The notes under the pieces were generated by a model that was not told the origin of the DNA, did not search any database, and saw only the letters and a program-made list of their open reading frames with translations. From Amycolatopsis japonica (GTDB lineage: Bacteria > Actinomycetota > Actinomycetes > Mycobacteriales > Pseudonocardiaceae): 64,000 nucleotides of DNA. The DNA is taken from NCBI RefSeq assembly GCF_000732925.1, contig NZ_CP008953.1, positions 1,178,001 to 1,242,000 of the forward strand, given 5' to 3'. This document shows, piece by piece, positions 28,735 through 38,055 of this stretch. Positions within the stretch are counted from its first letter, which is position 1; the number at the start of each line of letters is the position of its first letter. The position numbers were made by a program, and so were the translations under genes.

Positions 28735-30708
28735 GTGAGCAACACCGATCTTTTGAGCGACGTCGAAGGTGGCGCCGCCGAGTCGAACGGCGTCGTCGCT
28801 CCCAAGCGCACGGTCGGCGGATTGACCGGCAAGACCGTCGCCGAACTGCGCTCGATCGCTGGGGACCTTGGCATCGGCGAGACGACGGGCATGCGCAAGG
28901 GCGATCTGATCGCGGCCATCCGCGAGCGCCAGGGCAAGACCAAGCGCAAGACCCCCGCCGCGGCGAGCGAAACGCTTCCGCTCGAGGGGATCGACGCACC
29001 GCGCAAGGCCCCGAAGGCCGAAGCGCCCAAGACCGAGGCCCCGAAGCAGGAGGCCCCGAAGGCGGAAGCCGCTCCGGCCGAGGCTCCTCGTGCGGAGAAG
29101 GCCGAGAAGGTTTCGGAGAACGGCTCCGCGCCCGCCGCCGAGCGGCCCGCGCAGCAGGACAACGGGGCGTCGCAGGACGGCCAGCCGCAGCAGGAAGAGG
29201 GCGGCCGCAGCCGTCGTCGTCGCGGCTCCAACCGTGCCGCGGGTTCGCCCGAGCAGGGCGGCCAGCAGCGTGACCGCAACGAGCGCGGCGACCGGGGTGA
29301 CCGGGGTGACCGCAACGAGCGGGGCGACCGCGGTGACCAGGGCGGCAACCGTCAGGGCAACCGCGACGGCCGTGGCCAGGACAACCGCCAGCGCAACCAG
29401 CAGGGCGGCGGCCAGGACAACAGCCAGCGCCAGGGCCAGGGCCCGCAGGGTGACGACGACGAGGAAGGCGGCCGTCGCGGCCGTCGCTTCCGCGACCGTC
29501 GCCGCCGGGGTTCCGGCGGTGGCCGCGAGCAGGGCGGTTCGCCCGACACCGAGATCCGCGAGGACGACGTCCTGCTGCCCGTCGCGGGCATCCTGGACGT
29601 GCTCGACAACTACGCGTTCGTGCGTACCTCGGGCTACCTCGCCGGGCCGAACGACGTGTACGTCTCGCTTTCGCTGGTCCGCAAGTACGGCCTGCGCCGC
29701 GGTGACGCCATCACCGGTGTCGTGCGCCAGCCGCGTGACGGCGAGCAGCAGCGGCAGAAGTTCAACCCGCTGGTGCGCGTCGACTCGATCAACGGCCTGG
29801 AGCCGGACGAGTCCAAGCGTCGTCCGGAGTTCACCAAGCTGACCCCGCTGTACCCGAACGAGCGGCTGCGCCTCGAGACCGAGCCGCACAAGCTCACGAC
29901 CCGCGTCATCGACCTGGTGATGCCGGTCGGCAAGGGGCAGCGTGCCCTGATCGTGTCGCCGCCGAAGGCCGGCAAGACGACGATCATGCAGGACATCGCG
30001 AACGCGATCTCGACGAACAACCCCGAGTGCCACCTGATGGTCGTGCTCGTGGACGAACGTCCCGAAGAGGTCACCGACATGCAGCGGTCGGTGAAGGGTG
30101 AGGTCATCGCCTCGACCTTCGATCGCCCGCCGTCCGACCACACCTCGGTCGCGGAGCTGGCCATCGAGCGGGCGAAGCGCCTGGTCGAGATGGGCCACGA
30201 CGTCGTCGTGCTGCTCGACTCGATCACCCGCCTCGGCCGTGCGTACAACCTGGCGGCCCCGGCGTCCGGCCGGATCCTCTCCGGTGGTGTCGACTCGACG
30301 GCGCTGTTCCCGCCGAAGCGGTTCCTCGGCGCGGCGCGCAACATCGAGAACGGCGGCTCGCTGACGATCTTCGCCACGACGATGGTCGAGACCGGTTCCA
30401 CCGGTGACACGGTCATCTTCGAAGAGTTCAAGGGCACCGCGAACGCGGACCTCAAGCTCGACCGGAAGATCGCCGAGCGGCGCGTGTTCCCCGCGGTGGA
30501 CATCAACCCGTCCGGTACCCGCAAGGAAGACCTGCTGCTCTCGCCGGACGAGCTCGCGGTCACCCACAAGCTGCACCGGGTGCTGCACGCGCTGGACTCG
30601 CAGCAGGCCATCGACCTGCTGATCTCGCGTCTGCGCAAGACGAAGACCAACATCGAGTTCCTCATGCAGGTCTCGAAGACGGCCCTCGGCTCGAACGACG
30701 ACGACTGA
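28735..30708 (+). CDS. rho: Transcription termination factor Rho with long disordered insert
   Basis: 657 residues against about 420 in E. coli. An N-terminal SAP-like part (VAELRSIAGDLGIGETTGMRKGDLIAAIRER) is followed by a Lys/Pro/Ala stretch and, at about residues 150-275, an Arg/Asp/Gly/Asn/Gln-rich region with repeated ERGDRGDRGD and NRQ units. The RNA-binding cold-shock-like domain (ILDVLDNYAFVRTSGYL) and the hexameric ATPase come next, with Walker A SPPKAGKTT near 406-414, Walker B VVVLLDSITR, and the Q/R loops. Such inserts are typical of actinobacterial Rho and may aid RNA binding. It is a helicase that ends transcription of untranslated RNA. Confidence 0.97.
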   Translation: MSNTDLLSDVEGGAAESNGVVAPKRTVGGLTGKTVAELRSIAGDLGIGETTGMRKGDLIAAIRERQGKTKRKTPAAASETLPLEGIDAPRKAPKAEAPKTEAPKQEAPKAEAAPAEAPRAEKAEKVSENGSAPAAERPAQQDNGASQDGQPQQEEGGRSRRRRGSNRAAGSPEQGGQQRDRNERGDRGDRGDRNERGDRGDQGGNRQGNRDGRGQDNRQRNQQGGGQDNSQRQGQGPQGDDDEEGGRRGRRFRDRRRRGSGGGREQGGSPDTEIREDDVLLPVAGILDVLDNYAFVRTSGYLAGPNDVYVSLSLVRKYGLRRGDAITGVVRQPRDGEQQRQKFNPLVRVDSINGLEPDESKRRPEFTKLTPLYPNERLRLETEPHKLTTRVIDLVMPVGKGQRALIVSPPKAGKTTIMQDIANAISTNNPECHLMVVLVDERPEEVTDMQRSVKGEVIASTFDRPPSDHTSVAELAIERAKRLVEMGHDVVVLLDSITRLGRAYNLAAPASGRILSGGVDSTALFPPKRFLGAARNIENGGSLTIFATTMVETGSTGDTVIFEEFKGTANADLKLDRKIAERRVFPAVDINPSGTRKEDLLLSPDELAVTHKLHRVLHALDSQQAIDLLISRLRKTKTNIEFLMQVSKTALGSNDDD

Positions 30709-30723
30709 GCTTCGTAGCTGAAC

Positions 30724-30768
30724 CGAAGGGGCCCTTCACCGCATCCGATGCGGTGAAGGGCCCCTTCG
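30724..30768. terminator. Palindrome after rho
   Basis: Perfect 22-bp arms (30724-30745 and 30747-30768) with a single unpaired base, so the real loop will open a few pairs. The core CCTTCACCGCATC is shared with the element at 1445-1487. It lies 15 bp past the rho stop and about 20 bp before the next gene. There is no U-tract. Confidence 0.65.
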
Positions 30769-30788
30769 CTGCGTCTGATGGGGGAAGC

Positions 30789-31322
30789 ATGGCTTCGGTG
30801 CCGGGACGGATCGTCGTGTACGGGGTCACCGGTTCGGGCAAGACGACCTTGGCCGGGAAACTGGCCCAGCGGACCGGGCTGCCGTGCCATTCGGTCGACG
30901 ACGATCTCGCCTGGCAGCCGGGTTGGCTGCCCGTGCCCGACGACGAGCAACGACGCCGGATCACCGCGCTGGTCGCGGGGGAGCGCTGGATCATCGACGG
31001 CATGTTCGCCAAATGGCGAGACATCGCGTTGCCCCGCGCCGAACTGATCGTGGCTCTGGACTATCCGCGCTGGGTATCGCTGAGCCGTTTGGTGCGCCGG
31101 ACCGTGGTGCGTTGCGTCACCCGTCGCCGGATCTGCAACGGCAACGTCGAAACGCTGAGAGGCATGGTTTCCGGCGATTCGATCATCGTGTGGCACTTCC
31201 GCTCGTTCGCGCGCAAACGGCGCACGATCCGCGGCTGGGCCGCTGATCCCGGAGTGCCGGTGGTGCGGCTGACTTCGCCGCGCGCAACCGAACACTGGTT
31301 GATGTCGATCGACGGTCCATGA
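30789..31322 (+). CDS. P-loop kinase (adenylate kinase-like, FlaR/topology-modulation type)
   Basis: 177 residues. Walker A VYGVTGSGKTTLAGKLAQ occupies residues 9-26. LPCHSVDDDLAWQPGWLPVPDDE and RWIIDGMFAKWRD fit small P-loop kinases annotated as DNA topology modulation protein or FlaR, which in fact belong to the nucleotide/shikimate kinase class. A LID-like basic segment (RLVRRTVVRCVTRRRICNGN) follows. The substrate is unknown. Its last codons form part of the left arm of the next palindrome. It interrupts the otherwise conserved rho-rpmE order. Confidence 0.8.
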   Translation: MASVPGRIVVYGVTGSGKTTLAGKLAQRTGLPCHSVDDDLAWQPGWLPVPDDEQRRRITALVAGERWIIDGMFAKWRDIALPRAELIVALDYPRWVSLSRLVRRTVVRCVTRRRICNGNVETLRGMVSGDSIIVWHFRSFARKRRTIRGWAADPGVPVVRLTSPRATEHWLMSIDGP

Positions 31323-31373
31323 AGGCCTCCTTGAGGGACCCAGAGTCCCTCAAGGAGGCCTTCATGGACCGTC
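31311..31373. terminator. Perfect 29-bp-arm palindrome between convergent genes
   Basis: Arms 31311-31339 and 31345-31373 are fully complementary around a 5-nt loop; the core is CCATGAAGGCCTCCTTGAGG. The left arm includes the last three codons and stop of the kinase gene (Asp-Gly-Pro-stop). The secreted peptidase-like gene on the other strand ends 13 bp away. It probably terminates both transcripts. Confidence 0.75.
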
Positions 31374-31385
31374 TGCCCCGAGGGC

Positions 31386-31931
31386 TCAGCGGTGCGGAAC
31401 GGCCGCGGGGGTCCAGCCGCGGTAGTTGTTGAAGTAGTGCACGCTCGAAGCGTGGCCGATCTTGCCGCCGATGCTGGAGGCGTAGATCCCGCCGGAGCCG
31501 TCGGCGATGCCGACGTGGCCCCACTGGCTGATGTTCCAGTACACGAAGGAGCCCTTCGGCGGCGTCCCGGTCGTGTGCTTCGGGCTCGCGCCGTTCCAGT
31601 GCGCGTTGGCCGAGGCCCAGACACCGGTCGTCCCGTACGCGTTCTCGACGGCCTTCTCGCAGAGGCCCTGGTACGCGGTCGAGCCGGCGTGGTTCTTGAA
31701 CCACTGGACGGCGCCGGCGGGCGTGCCGTCACCGGCGCCCTGGATGGCCAGGTCGCCCTCGGGCACGGTGGTGAACGTTCCCGCGGCCGGGTTGATGTCG
31801 GCGGCGGTGATGGTGGCGCCCGCTTCGGGGGCGGCCGGAGCGGCCCCGGCGACCGGAGCCACGGCGAGGGCCGCGATGGCCAGCGCGGCGACGGACGCCG
31901 GCTTCGCCACCTTGGCGAGGATGGTGCGCAT
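31386..31931 (-). CDS. Secreted CHAP/NlpC-like peptidase-fold protein
   Basis: 181 residues from the ATG at 31931, which has an AGGAGG site; the frame opens further upstream without a site. A signal peptide ends near residue 30 (PVAGA). The mature part has Cys91 in YQGLCEKAVENAYG and His139 in ISQWGHVGIADGSGGIYAS, spaced as in papain-like cell-wall hydrolases of the CHAP or NlpC/P60 type. It probably acts on peptidoglycan outside the cell. The third catalytic residue is not certain. Upstream DNA contains a cluster of short repeats that may be an operator. Confidence 0.75.
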   Translation of the reverse strand: MRTILAKVAKPASVAALAIAALAVAPVAGAAPAAPEAGATITAADINPAAGTFTTVPEGDLAIQGAGDGTPAGAVQWFKNHAGSTAYQGLCEKAVENAYGTTGVWASANAHWNGASPKHTTGTPPKGSFVYWNISQWGHVGIADGSGGIYASSIGGKIGHASSVHYFNNYRGWTPAAVPHR

Positions 31932-31986
31932 GATCAGTACCTCCTGTTGAGGAATTACCAACAGCGAGGACGATCCCGTGATCAAG

Positions 31987-32035
31987 TACAAATTTCGTAC
32001 AACTCAACGTCGATAGTTGATAACTCAACGTGTTG
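31987..32035. promoter_or_regulatory. Repeat cluster between the peptidase-like gene and rpmE
   Basis: GTAC-n6-GTAC inverted repeat at 31987-32000, then two direct copies of AACTCAACGT (32001-32010 and 32022-32031), which also form TCAAC/GTTGA inverted repeats with the segment between them. This looks like a multi-site operator for the minus-strand secreted gene. Actual binding protein unknown. Confidence 0.4.
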
Positions 32036-32058
32036 GAATATGCCGGAGGTGGGGTGCG

Positions 32059-32089
32059 TTGACGCCACTGCCAGCACATCTGGCAAAAT
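32059..32089 (+). promoter_or_regulatory. Candidate promoter of rpmE
   Basis: TTGACG (32059-32064) and CAAAAT (32084-32089) are separated by 19 bp, about 65 bp before the rpmE ATG. The spacing is long, so confidence is moderate. Confidence 0.4.
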
Positions 32090-32154
32090 CACCCGCTGAA
32101 GTCCGGCACCGGTTCACCCCGCTCGGGGACCCGGGGCCAACGAGAGAGGACACC

Positions 32155-32382
32155 ATGAAAAGCGGTATTCATCCCGAGTACGTCGTCACGCACGTGAACT
32201 GTGACTGTGGCAACGAATTCACCACGCGCAGCACCAAGACCTCCGGCAACCTCCACGTCGAGATCTGCTCGAACTGCCACCCGTTCTACACCGGCAAGCA
32301 GAAGCTCATGGACACCGGCGGCCGCGTCGCGCGCTTCGAGGCTCGCTACGGCAAGCGCAAGAAGGCCGAAGACGCCAAGTAG
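32155..32382 (+). CDS. rpmE: 50S ribosomal protein L31 (zinc-type)
   Basis: 75 residues. The four zinc ligands are present as CDC near residues 16-18 and CSNC at 37-40, so this is the zinc-containing form and not the zinc-free paralogue made during zinc shortage. It sits on the large ribosomal subunit at the intersubunit bridge. [14 protein letters not shown] and the basic C-terminal tail are typical. AGAGAGGA ribosome site. It is followed by a strong intrinsic terminator and then prfA. Confidence 0.97.
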   Translation: MKSGIHPEYVVTHVNCDCGNEFTTRSTKTSGNLHVEICSNCHPFYTGKQKLMDTGGRVARFEARYGKRKKAEDAK

Positions 32383-32391
32383 CTTGAACGA

Positions 32392-32430
32392 CGGCGCCTA
32401 CCCGCATGTCCGGGTGGGCGCCGTTTTCTT
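32392..32430 (+). terminator. Intrinsic terminator of rpmE
   Basis: Arms CGGCGCCTACCCG (32392-32404) and CGGGTGGGCGCCG (32411-32423) pair with one wobble-type mismatch over a 6-nt loop. TTTTCTT follows at once. It is one of the few hairpins in the window with a real U-tract. Confidence 0.85.
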
Positions 32431-32477
32431 TGGTGTTACAGCCTTGGTTTTGTCAGGGTCCGTTGAGAGGTGGAGTG

Positions 32478-33548
<1,071 letters not shown>

Positions 33549-33559
33549 TCCGCGCCGTC

Positions 33560-33946
33560 CTAAGGAATCTCGAAGTTCTTGGAAACCGACAGCAAATAGT
33601 CGCCTGGCCGTACTCCCAGGTCCTTTTCGTCGAATCTGCTGAACATCGCCGTCACCGCTGTGCCGGCGACACGAATCACGGACTGGCGATCGATGAGGTA
33701 CGGCTCCACGGAAAAGGTGTGCCCTGGCCATGTTTCGAGTTTGATGGACGAAACCCGGTCGCGGATGACGTCCAAATACAGGCTGTCCCAGCGATAGGGA
33801 TATCCATCGGCTTTGCCGCCGAGCAGACGGATCGCCGGATGGGGATGACCCGGACCCAGCACGGCGGAGGCCGCTGCCAACGTCATACCGCCGTGGATCG
33901 GCCCGACGCGGCCGGTGCCGGCGAACTCGATCAGCAGGTCCATCAT
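33560..33946 (-). CDS. Hypothetical protein
   Basis: 128 residues (or 127 from the second ATG). Strand-rich composition: LLIEFAGTGRVGPIHGG, LGPGHPHPAIRLLGG, WDSLYLDVIRDRVSSIKLE, HTFSVEPYLIDRQSVIRVAG. There is no signal peptide or membrane helix. I do not recognise the family. It converges on prfA with 11 bp between stops and lies 30 bp from another unknown gene on the same strand. Confidence 0.55.
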   Translation of the reverse strand: MMDLLIEFAGTGRVGPIHGGMTLAAASAVLGPGHPHPAIRLLGGKADGYPYRWDSLYLDVIRDRVSSIKLETWPGHTFSVEPYLIDRQSVIRVAGTAVTAMFSRFDEKDLGVRPGDYLLSVSKNFEIP

Positions 33947-33975
33947 GCCGCGATATTAGCCAGCCGGGGCGGGTA

Positions 33976-34713
33976 TCAGCCCGGCTCGGTGTAGAACGGA
34001 TCGTCCTCCAGCGCGGTGTGGATCGCCCGGACGGACATGCTCACGTGCGAAAGCCTGTCGGTCACCTCGTGCGTCACCCGGCTGAGCGCCTCTTCGCCGC
34101 TTTCCCCGGCGAGAGCGGGAAAAGCCGATAACAGCACCGCTTCGCAAGGGCCCGCGTCCGTGCTGATCCGGACCAGCGACGCCGAAAGGTCGGTCGCGGG
34201 GCGGCCGCACAGGTCCACGGCCAGCCGCAGGTCGCCGGTGGGGACGTAGAGATGCACCCGCGAAATGACATCGGTTTCCGCGCGCGGGGTGAAATCGTGC
34301 CTGGTGACGTACGCGGGTTCGCGGGGATCGGTGCCGCCGACGGACGCCATCAGCGAATAGAGTGTGAATCCGTCGGCCGGGGTGTCGTAGGCGTCGTAGC
34401 TTCCGTATTGGCCGGTCTCCGGCGTGCCGTGGATTTCGAATAATTCCGCATTCAGACCGAAGTGAAAAAGCGCGGGTACCGCGGCCCGATGCAGTGTTTC
34501 GGCGGGATCTTCGCCGTCGGCCGGAGGCGTGCGATAGCCGACGGAGACCAGGTATCCCGTCCAGCCGCCTTCCGGGTCCGCCCGGCAGATCTCCAGCTCG
34601 GTGGCCTCGAACTCGCCGATGAGACGTTCGCCCAGCGCTGCGGCCGCGGCGAAATCCTCGGTTTCGATATTCGCCGATATCCGCGTGACGACCGTCGTTT
34701 CCCGGAGATCCAT
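33976..34713 (-). CDS. Hypothetical protein
   Basis: 245 residues, acidic, no signal peptide or membrane segment. Mixed alpha/beta with LGERLIGEFEATELEICRADPEGGW, a Tyr-rich middle (GQYGSYDAYDTPADGFTLYSLM) and a late SRVHLYVPTGDLRLAVDLCGRP. I do not recognise the family. It is upstream of the 128-residue unknown gene on the same strand (29-bp gap), so the two may be cotranscribed. Confidence 0.55.
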   Translation of the reverse strand: MDLRETTVVTRISANIETEDFAAAAALGERLIGEFEATELEICRADPEGGWTGYLVSVGYRTPPADGEDPAETLHRAAVPALFHFGLNAELFEIHGTPETGQYGSYDAYDTPADGFTLYSLMASVGGTDPREPAYVTRHDFTPRAETDVISRVHLYVPTGDLRLAVDLCGRPATDLSASLVRISTDAGPCEAVLLSAFPALAGESGEEALSRVTHEVTDRLSHVSMSVRAIHTALEDDPFYTEPG

Positions 34714-34858
34714 GACTGTTTCTTGAGCCCTTCGGCGCGTACAGGGTTCGTTCAGCCTACGGGTGGCGGGGAGCGGCGTCCGATCGGGCCTGTCGTCGAT
34801 TCCCGGCTTCCGCTACGGTCCCTGGTCGATAAGGGGAACCCGTCCCGGGAGAACACGA

Positions 34859-36586
34859 ATGGAAAGATCGTTTCCGGCGACCCGGAAACGTGTTCCGCGA
34901 GCACTCGTTCTCGTTGCCGGAACGGGACTGCTGAGCGCGGCCGTCGTCGCGAGGATCGGCCGGTTCGGGTTCAACCCGACCGATCAGGGCTTCGTGCTCG
35001 CCCAGGTGTGGCGCGTCCTGCACGGCGAGATCCCGCAGGTCGATTTCCTCGGGCCGAGGCCGTTCGGTTCGGCCTATCTGCATCTGATCGATCATCTCGT
35101 CCCCGCGCCGCTGATGATCGGCTCGGGTTTCGTGATGATGGTGCAGCTGACCGTCGCCACGGTCGCCCTCGCCGCGTTCCTGACCGGGACCTCGCCGCTG
35201 GACTGGGGCCCGACGCGGCTCGGGCTGGTCTTCACCGCCGTTCTGGTCGGCCTGAACACGTATCCGGTGATGGCCTGGCACACCGTCGACGGTGTCTTCC
35301 TGGTCGCGGTCGGCTGGTGGCTGCTCGACGGCGGGCTGCGTTCGGGCTCGCGATGGCGGCGTCTGTCCGGCCTGTTCTGCCTCGGGTTCGCGGTGATCGT
35401 CAAGCAGAGTTTCCTGTTCGCGGTCCCGATCGGGGTGCTGATCCTGCTGTTCCACCCCGCCGCGCCGCCGAGAAAGGTGCCGCGTCTGCTGGGTGACCTT
35501 CTGATGCTCGGCGCGGCGCCGTCGCTGTACTTCGGCATGGTCACCGTCGCCGGGGGCCTGCGGTCGGCGATCGCGCAGCTCTCCAGCGGCACTCAGACCT
35601 GGGGTGAAGGCCTTTTCCGGTTCTGGACGGCGGAATTCGCGGGCCGGGCGGACCCGCGGACGTATTTCGTCCCGGTGCTGCTCGGAATATGCGTGCTGGC
35701 CGTGGCGTGGTCGGCCCGCGACCAGTTCGGCGAGCCGGGCCGATGGCTCCGTGGCGCGACGGGCTTGTGCGTCGTGGCGGTCGTGGTGTTCGTCGTGGCC
35801 GACGGCGGATTCGAGCACGCGGGCGGCTGGCCGGTCACCCTGCTGTGGCTCTTCCTGGCCGCCGCCGTGCTCGACGCCGTCGTTCGAAGACGGTTGCCCT
35901 GGCGGTACCTGGCGATCGCCGCGCTCGGCTGGATGGCCAGCCTGTCCTGGGGCTACCCGCTTCCCGGCCTGCTGGCCGGGATCTTCGCGCTGGGAGTGCT
36001 GGAAGCGGTGCCGCCGCCGCGCCCGTCCGAGTCCGCGGGCGGGGTCTTCGCCGCGGCCGCGTTCGTGCTCGCCGGGCTGCTGCTGATGTCCGCGCACGAC
36101 AAGGCGCCGTATGCGGACCGGCCGCAGGGCGAACTGACGAAGGATCTGGGGGACATCGCCCCGGCGCTGCGCGGCGTCCGCACGAATCCCAGCGTGTACA
36201 CCTACGTCGCCCAGATCCGGGGCTGCCTCGACCGTTATCCGGCGTCGAAGGTCGCGGTCCTGCCGGACAATCCGTTCGTCGCCCCGGTTTTCGGGGTCCG
36301 CAACCCGTTCCCACTGGACTGGCCGTTGCCGATGGAACTGACCGGCGACAGTCCGGAAAGGATGGTCGCTGCGGCGGAAAACATTGACCGCGAAGGGGAT
36401 TACCTCGTGCTCTTCCAGACGGTGAAAGCCGTTTCGCTGACCGCGGGCGCCCCCGTCCCTGAAGCCGTCGGCCCGGACACGCGGACGATCGCTTACACCG
36501 GCGTGGAAAAGCGGATCCAGGACGAGCTCGCGGGAGCCAGGGTCGCGTGCGGCAGCTTCGCCGGATTCTGGGAACCGGCGCGTTGA
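34859..36586 (+). CDS. Polytopic membrane protein, possible GT-C-like glycosyltransferase
   Basis: 575 residues from the ATG at 34859 (GGGAGAA upstream). About ten transmembrane helices cover residues 12-420, with an early extracytoplasmic loop carrying Asp residues (GFNPTDQGFVLAQVWRVL then GEIPQVDFLGPRPFG), as in GT-C lipid-linked sugar transferases. The last 140 residues are soluble and outside. No donor can be predicted. It converges on another membrane protein gene with 4 bp between stops. Confidence 0.65.
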   Translation: MERSFPATRKRVPRALVLVAGTGLLSAAVVARIGRFGFNPTDQGFVLAQVWRVLHGEIPQVDFLGPRPFGSAYLHLIDHLVPAPLMIGSGFVMMVQLTVATVALAAFLTGTSPLDWGPTRLGLVFTAVLVGLNTYPVMAWHTVDGVFLVAVGWWLLDGGLRSGSRWRRLSGLFCLGFAVIVKQSFLFAVPIGVLILLFHPAAPPRKVPRLLGDLLMLGAAPSLYFGMVTVAGGLRSAIAQLSSGTQTWGEGLFRFWTAEFAGRADPRTYFVPVLLGICVLAVAWSARDQFGEPGRWLRGATGLCVVAVVVFVVADGGFEHAGGWPVTLLWLFLAAAVLDAVVRRRLPWRYLAIAALGWMASLSWGYPLPGLLAGIFALGVLEAVPPPRPSESAGGVFAAAAFVLAGLLLMSAHDKAPYADRPQGELTKDLGDIAPALRGVRTNPSVYTYVAQIRGCLDRYPASKVAVLPDNPFVAPVFGVRNPFPLDWPLPMELTGDSPERMVAAAENIDREGDYLVLFQTVKAVSLTAGAPVPEAVGPDTRTIAYTGVEKRIQDELAGARVACGSFAGFWEPAR

Positions 36587-36590
36587 TGCC

Positions 36591-38024
36591 TCAGGCGGAG
36601 AGGGACGCCGTCTCCGGCTCGCGTTCCTCGGCAACCGGCGGCTCTTCCTTGCGCTTCGGCAGGAACGAGAGCGCGGCGAAGGCGGCGGCGAGCAGGGTCG
36701 GGTAGATCGTCAGCTGCTGGTGCTTGACGTTCTCGATGCCTTCCGCGAGGCCGGACACCAGGATCTGGCCCATTGCGAAGAGCAGGAACATGAGCACCAC
36801 TATGCCGACGTCGCGGCGTCCGGTGCGGTTCCGGAAGGCGCGGAGGCCCGCCCATCCGATGAGCAGCCAGATCGGCAGCAGGGCGAACAACCCCAGCGGC
36901 GCGAGCCAGCCGGTGATCCCGGACAGGACCGGGACCCGGTACTCCTTGGCGAGCGGCGGCTGCCCGGCGTGCTCACCGAAGCTGCCGAGGTTCGGCACCC
37001 GCGCGGTCAATGTCTCCTGCGCGGACCGGTGCAGCATCTCGACCACGCGCACCGGGTGGTCGAGGTAGTACTGGGCGACGTTGCGGCGGCTGATCTTGTC
37101 GCGGTACTTCGCGTACTCGGGGTCGCGCCAGGCCGCGTTCGCGCTCCACCAGCCGGTGCCGACGTACTTCGCGAACTCGGGCGGGAGGCCCAGCGCGGCG
37201 AGGTCGCCGGTGGTGTCGTGTTTCCCGTCGACGATCCCGTTGAACACGACGTGGTACATGTTGGCCTCGCGGTACTCCGCGTTGGCCGAGTCGCCCGCCC
37301 CCTGCACCAGCGCGGTACCGGTGCCGACGACGGCGAGCACGGCCAACGGCAGCGCCCACCGGGCCAGGCCGCGGCTGCCTTCCGGCCGGACGAACAGCAG
37401 CGCGAGCGCGAACAGCGGGATCAGCAGCAGCGTCTGCGACTTCGCGTTGATCCCGATCATCGCGCCGAGCACGGTGACCGCGGCGCCGGTGTAGCGCCAC
37501 GGCCCGGTGCGGTGCATGAGCAGGAGCCCGCCGGCGAGCAGCAGCATCCCGACGAAGGCGGCGCCCTCGCTCAGCACGGAGGCGAAGTACCCGAAGAAGG
37601 CCGAGTCCGCCGCGACCAGCAGCAGCGCGGCCGTGGCGATGACGCTGTTCCGGACCGAAAGTCGCAGGCCGACGACGATCGCGGCGATCCCGCCGGCGAC
37701 CAGCAGACAGCCCAGCACACCCAGTACCAGCAGGTTCAGGATCGCGGACGAGCCGAGCAACTGCCCGATCTCGCTGGCGATCTTGTCGATCCAGCTCTGG
37801 CTGGAGATGTACTCGCTGTTGCAGGCCGGGGCGGGGCCGTAGGAGAAGCGGACGAAGTATTCCGAAGGCCGGTCGAGTTCCCGGGCGCCGAGCCGGCACA
37901 GAATGCGCCAGCCGTCGCCGTTGTCCGCCATGCCGATCGGACGCGGCACCAGGAAACGGACGAGGAGCACCCCGAGCGCGGCGAAAAACACGCCCAGGGT
38001 CAGTCGGATTTCCCGGATCTTCAC
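36591..38024 (-). CDS. Polytopic membrane protein of unknown function
   Basis: About 477 residues from a GTG at 38024 with AAGG upstream; the frame is open to an ATG at 38078. Roughly ten transmembrane helices. A long first external loop contains MADNGDGWRILCRLG and a conserved-looking CNSEYISSQSWIDKI segment; a second large loop follows helix 6. The topology resembles actinobacterial cell-envelope glycan enzymes, but no motif proves this. It is paired with a differently folded membrane protein on the other strand, so a shared envelope role is possible. Confidence 0.6.
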   Translation of the reverse strand: MKIREIRLTLGVFFAALGVLLVRFLVPRPIGMADNGDGWRILCRLGARELDRPSEYFVRFSYGPAPACNSEYISSQSWIDKIASEIGQLLGSSAILNLLVLGVLGCLLVAGGIAAIVVGLRLSVRNSVIATAALLLVAADSAFFGYFASVLSEGAAFVGMLLLAGGLLLMHRTGPWRYTGAAVTVLGAMIGINAKSQTLLLIPLFALALLFVRPEGSRGLARWALPLAVLAVVGTGTALVQGAGDSANAEYREANMYHVVFNGIVDGKHDTTGDLAALGLPPEFAKYVGTGWWSANAAWRDPEYAKYRDKISRRNVAQYYLDHPVRVVEMLHRSAQETLTARVPNLGSFGEHAGQPPLAKEYRVPVLSGITGWLAPLGLFALLPIWLLIGWAGLRAFRNRTGRRDVGIVVLMFLLFAMGQILVSGLAEGIENVKHQQLTIYPTLLAAAFAALSFLPKRKEEPPVAEEREPETASLSA

Positions 38025-38055
38025 CCGCGTCACCTTAGAAGATTCCGCAGGGTGA

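Noticed and set aside
29260..29480. Apparent tandem repeat in rho as a possible CRISPR-like or satellite array
   Set aside because: The repeats encode ERGDRGD and NRQ units in frame within Rho and are part of its disordered insert.
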